Origin: Undibacterium paludis
GTDB lineage: Bacteria > Pseudomonadota > Gammaproteobacteria > Burkholderiales > Burkholderiaceae_D
Length of the DNA: 64,000 nt
NCBI RefSeq assembly: GCF_022568815.1
Contig: NZ_JAKZHX010000014.1
Location: forward strand, 62,001-126,000
Direction: 5' to 3'
Notes under the pieces: generated by a model
What the model was told of the DNA's origin: nothing
The model's database searches: none
The model's input: the letters and a program-made list of their open reading frames with translations, nothing else
Shown: positions 63,623-64,000 of the stretch, piece by piece
How positions within the stretch are numbered: position 1 is the first letter of the stretch
Layout of the letters: each line of letters starts with the position of its first letter
Program-made: the position numbers and the translations under genes

Positions 63623-64000
63623 ATGGTTGGCATCCTTTTAATGACGCATGCACCTCTGGGCTCTGCTTTTATGCAGGCGGCAGCCCACGTTTTCCGTAGC
63701 ATGCCAGAGCGGTTTGAGGCGATCGATGTGATCGCTGACCAGAATATTGATGAGGTTAACCGTCTGGCGCGCGACGCTGTACAGCGTCTTGACGATGGTT
63801 CTGGTGTGCTGGTGATCACAGATGTGATGGGAGGCACGCCATCGAACTGCTGTCGGCAGCTTGGGGAACCGGACAGGGTGGCGATCATCGCCGGCATCAG
63901 CTTGCCCATGTTGTTGCGGGCGATTACTTATCGTAGTGACGTACTTGACGTCGTGGTGGAAATGGCCTTGGCCGGTGGCCAGAACGGCGCCATTCGCCTC
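63623..64000 (+). CDS. Mannose-type PTS EIIA component (3' end cut by window)
   Basis: 126 codons open to the edge. MVGILLMTHAPLGSAFMQAA carries the phosphorylatable His9; VLVITDVMGGTPSN and VAIIAGISLPMLLRAI are typical of EIIA-Man (ManX). In Burkholderiales this gene follows gshB and precedes HPr and EI, where it serves regulation of metabolism rather than sugar import; HPr/EI would lie beyond the edge. A stop lies just upstream, so ATG 63623 is the start. Confidence 0.9.
   Translation, partial: MVGILLMTHAPLGSAFMQAAAHVFRSMPERFEAIDVIADQNIDEVNRLARDAVQRLDDGSGVLVITDVMGGTPSNCCRQLGEPDRVAIIAGISLPMLLRAITYRSDVLDVVVEMALAGGQNGAIRL

Noticed and set aside
1..64000. CRISPR arrays, tRNA or rRNA genes, prophage or insertion sequences
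   Set aside because: No regularly spaced repeats, cloverleaf genes, transposase, integrase or phage structural genes were recognised on either strand.

Overview
The window looks like ordinary chromosome of a betaproteobacterium of the Burkholderiales, most likely Oxalobacteraceae and Undibacterium-like. This is inferred from moderate GC, the proteobacterial gshA-gshB-EIIA cluster, the Liv/CoA-ligase cluster and general protein flavour; the genus is a guess. No rRNA, tRNA, CRISPR array, phage or intact insertion sequence is visible. About 67 protein genes cover most of the sequence. Two loci, an unknown membrane protein and a cache-domain protein, are broken.

Region 1 (1-10 kb): a truncated ergothioneine methyltransferase (EgtD); a GST/tautomerase/NTF2-like operon with a divergent LysR regulator; a coupled M14 peptidase-hydrolase pair; a class V PLP enzyme with a TTG start; then a run of small genes headed by an apparently leaderless XRE-cupin regulator. 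Region 2 (10-16.5 kb): a small lipoprotein, a decayed membrane gene, an Escherichia coli-type glutamate-cysteine ligase, an exported S9 oligopeptidase, a VOC protein and a solute-binding protein. Region 3 (17-22.7 kb): a tightly coupled five-gene operon joining an ABC-2 type exporter to a MacA adaptor and a split MacB, closed by a strong terminator. Region 4 (22.7-31.8 kb): DsbA with a CPAC active site, a DnaQ-like exonuclease, a lactonase-like protein coupled to GlpD, a DUF1700-like/GIN-domain envelope pair, an orphan sugar-binding protein and a membrane diguanylate cyclase.

Region 5 (31.8-43.2 kb): housekeeping and metabolic genes, including a TIGR03862 flavoprotein, PilZ, a YbaK-type deacylase, a GlxA-type regulator, an enoyl-CoA hydratase family isomerase, a nitronate monooxygenase-like enzyme and an alpha-carbonic anhydrase. 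A 170-bp element with three hairpins looks like an interspersed repeat. Region 6 (43.2-55 kb, minus strand): a two-subunit Tat-exported molybdenum oxidoreductase (IorAB-like), then a cluster PaaK-like ligase/LivF/LivK/LivM/LivH/LivG/FadD-like ligase. The cluster has a divergent CRP/FNR-family regulator whose upstream region carries two dyads. It probably imports and CoA-activates a carboxylic acid.

Region 7 (55-64 kb): a DUF2520 Rossmann protein, a cache-type diguanylate cyclase, a glycine-zipper protein, MAPEG and AI-2E-type membrane proteins, a monooxygenase-like protein, then a second, unrelated glutamate-cysteine ligase, gshB and the start of a mannose-type PTS EIIA. The window therefore carries two non-homologous enzymes for the first step of glutathione synthesis, plus GST, EgtD and DsbA, a notable concentration of thiol functions. 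I found no clearly undescribed system. The best candidates for a closer look are the five-gene ABC/MacAB operon, the double gshA, the regulator-linked Liv/CoA-ligase cluster and the two decayed genes.
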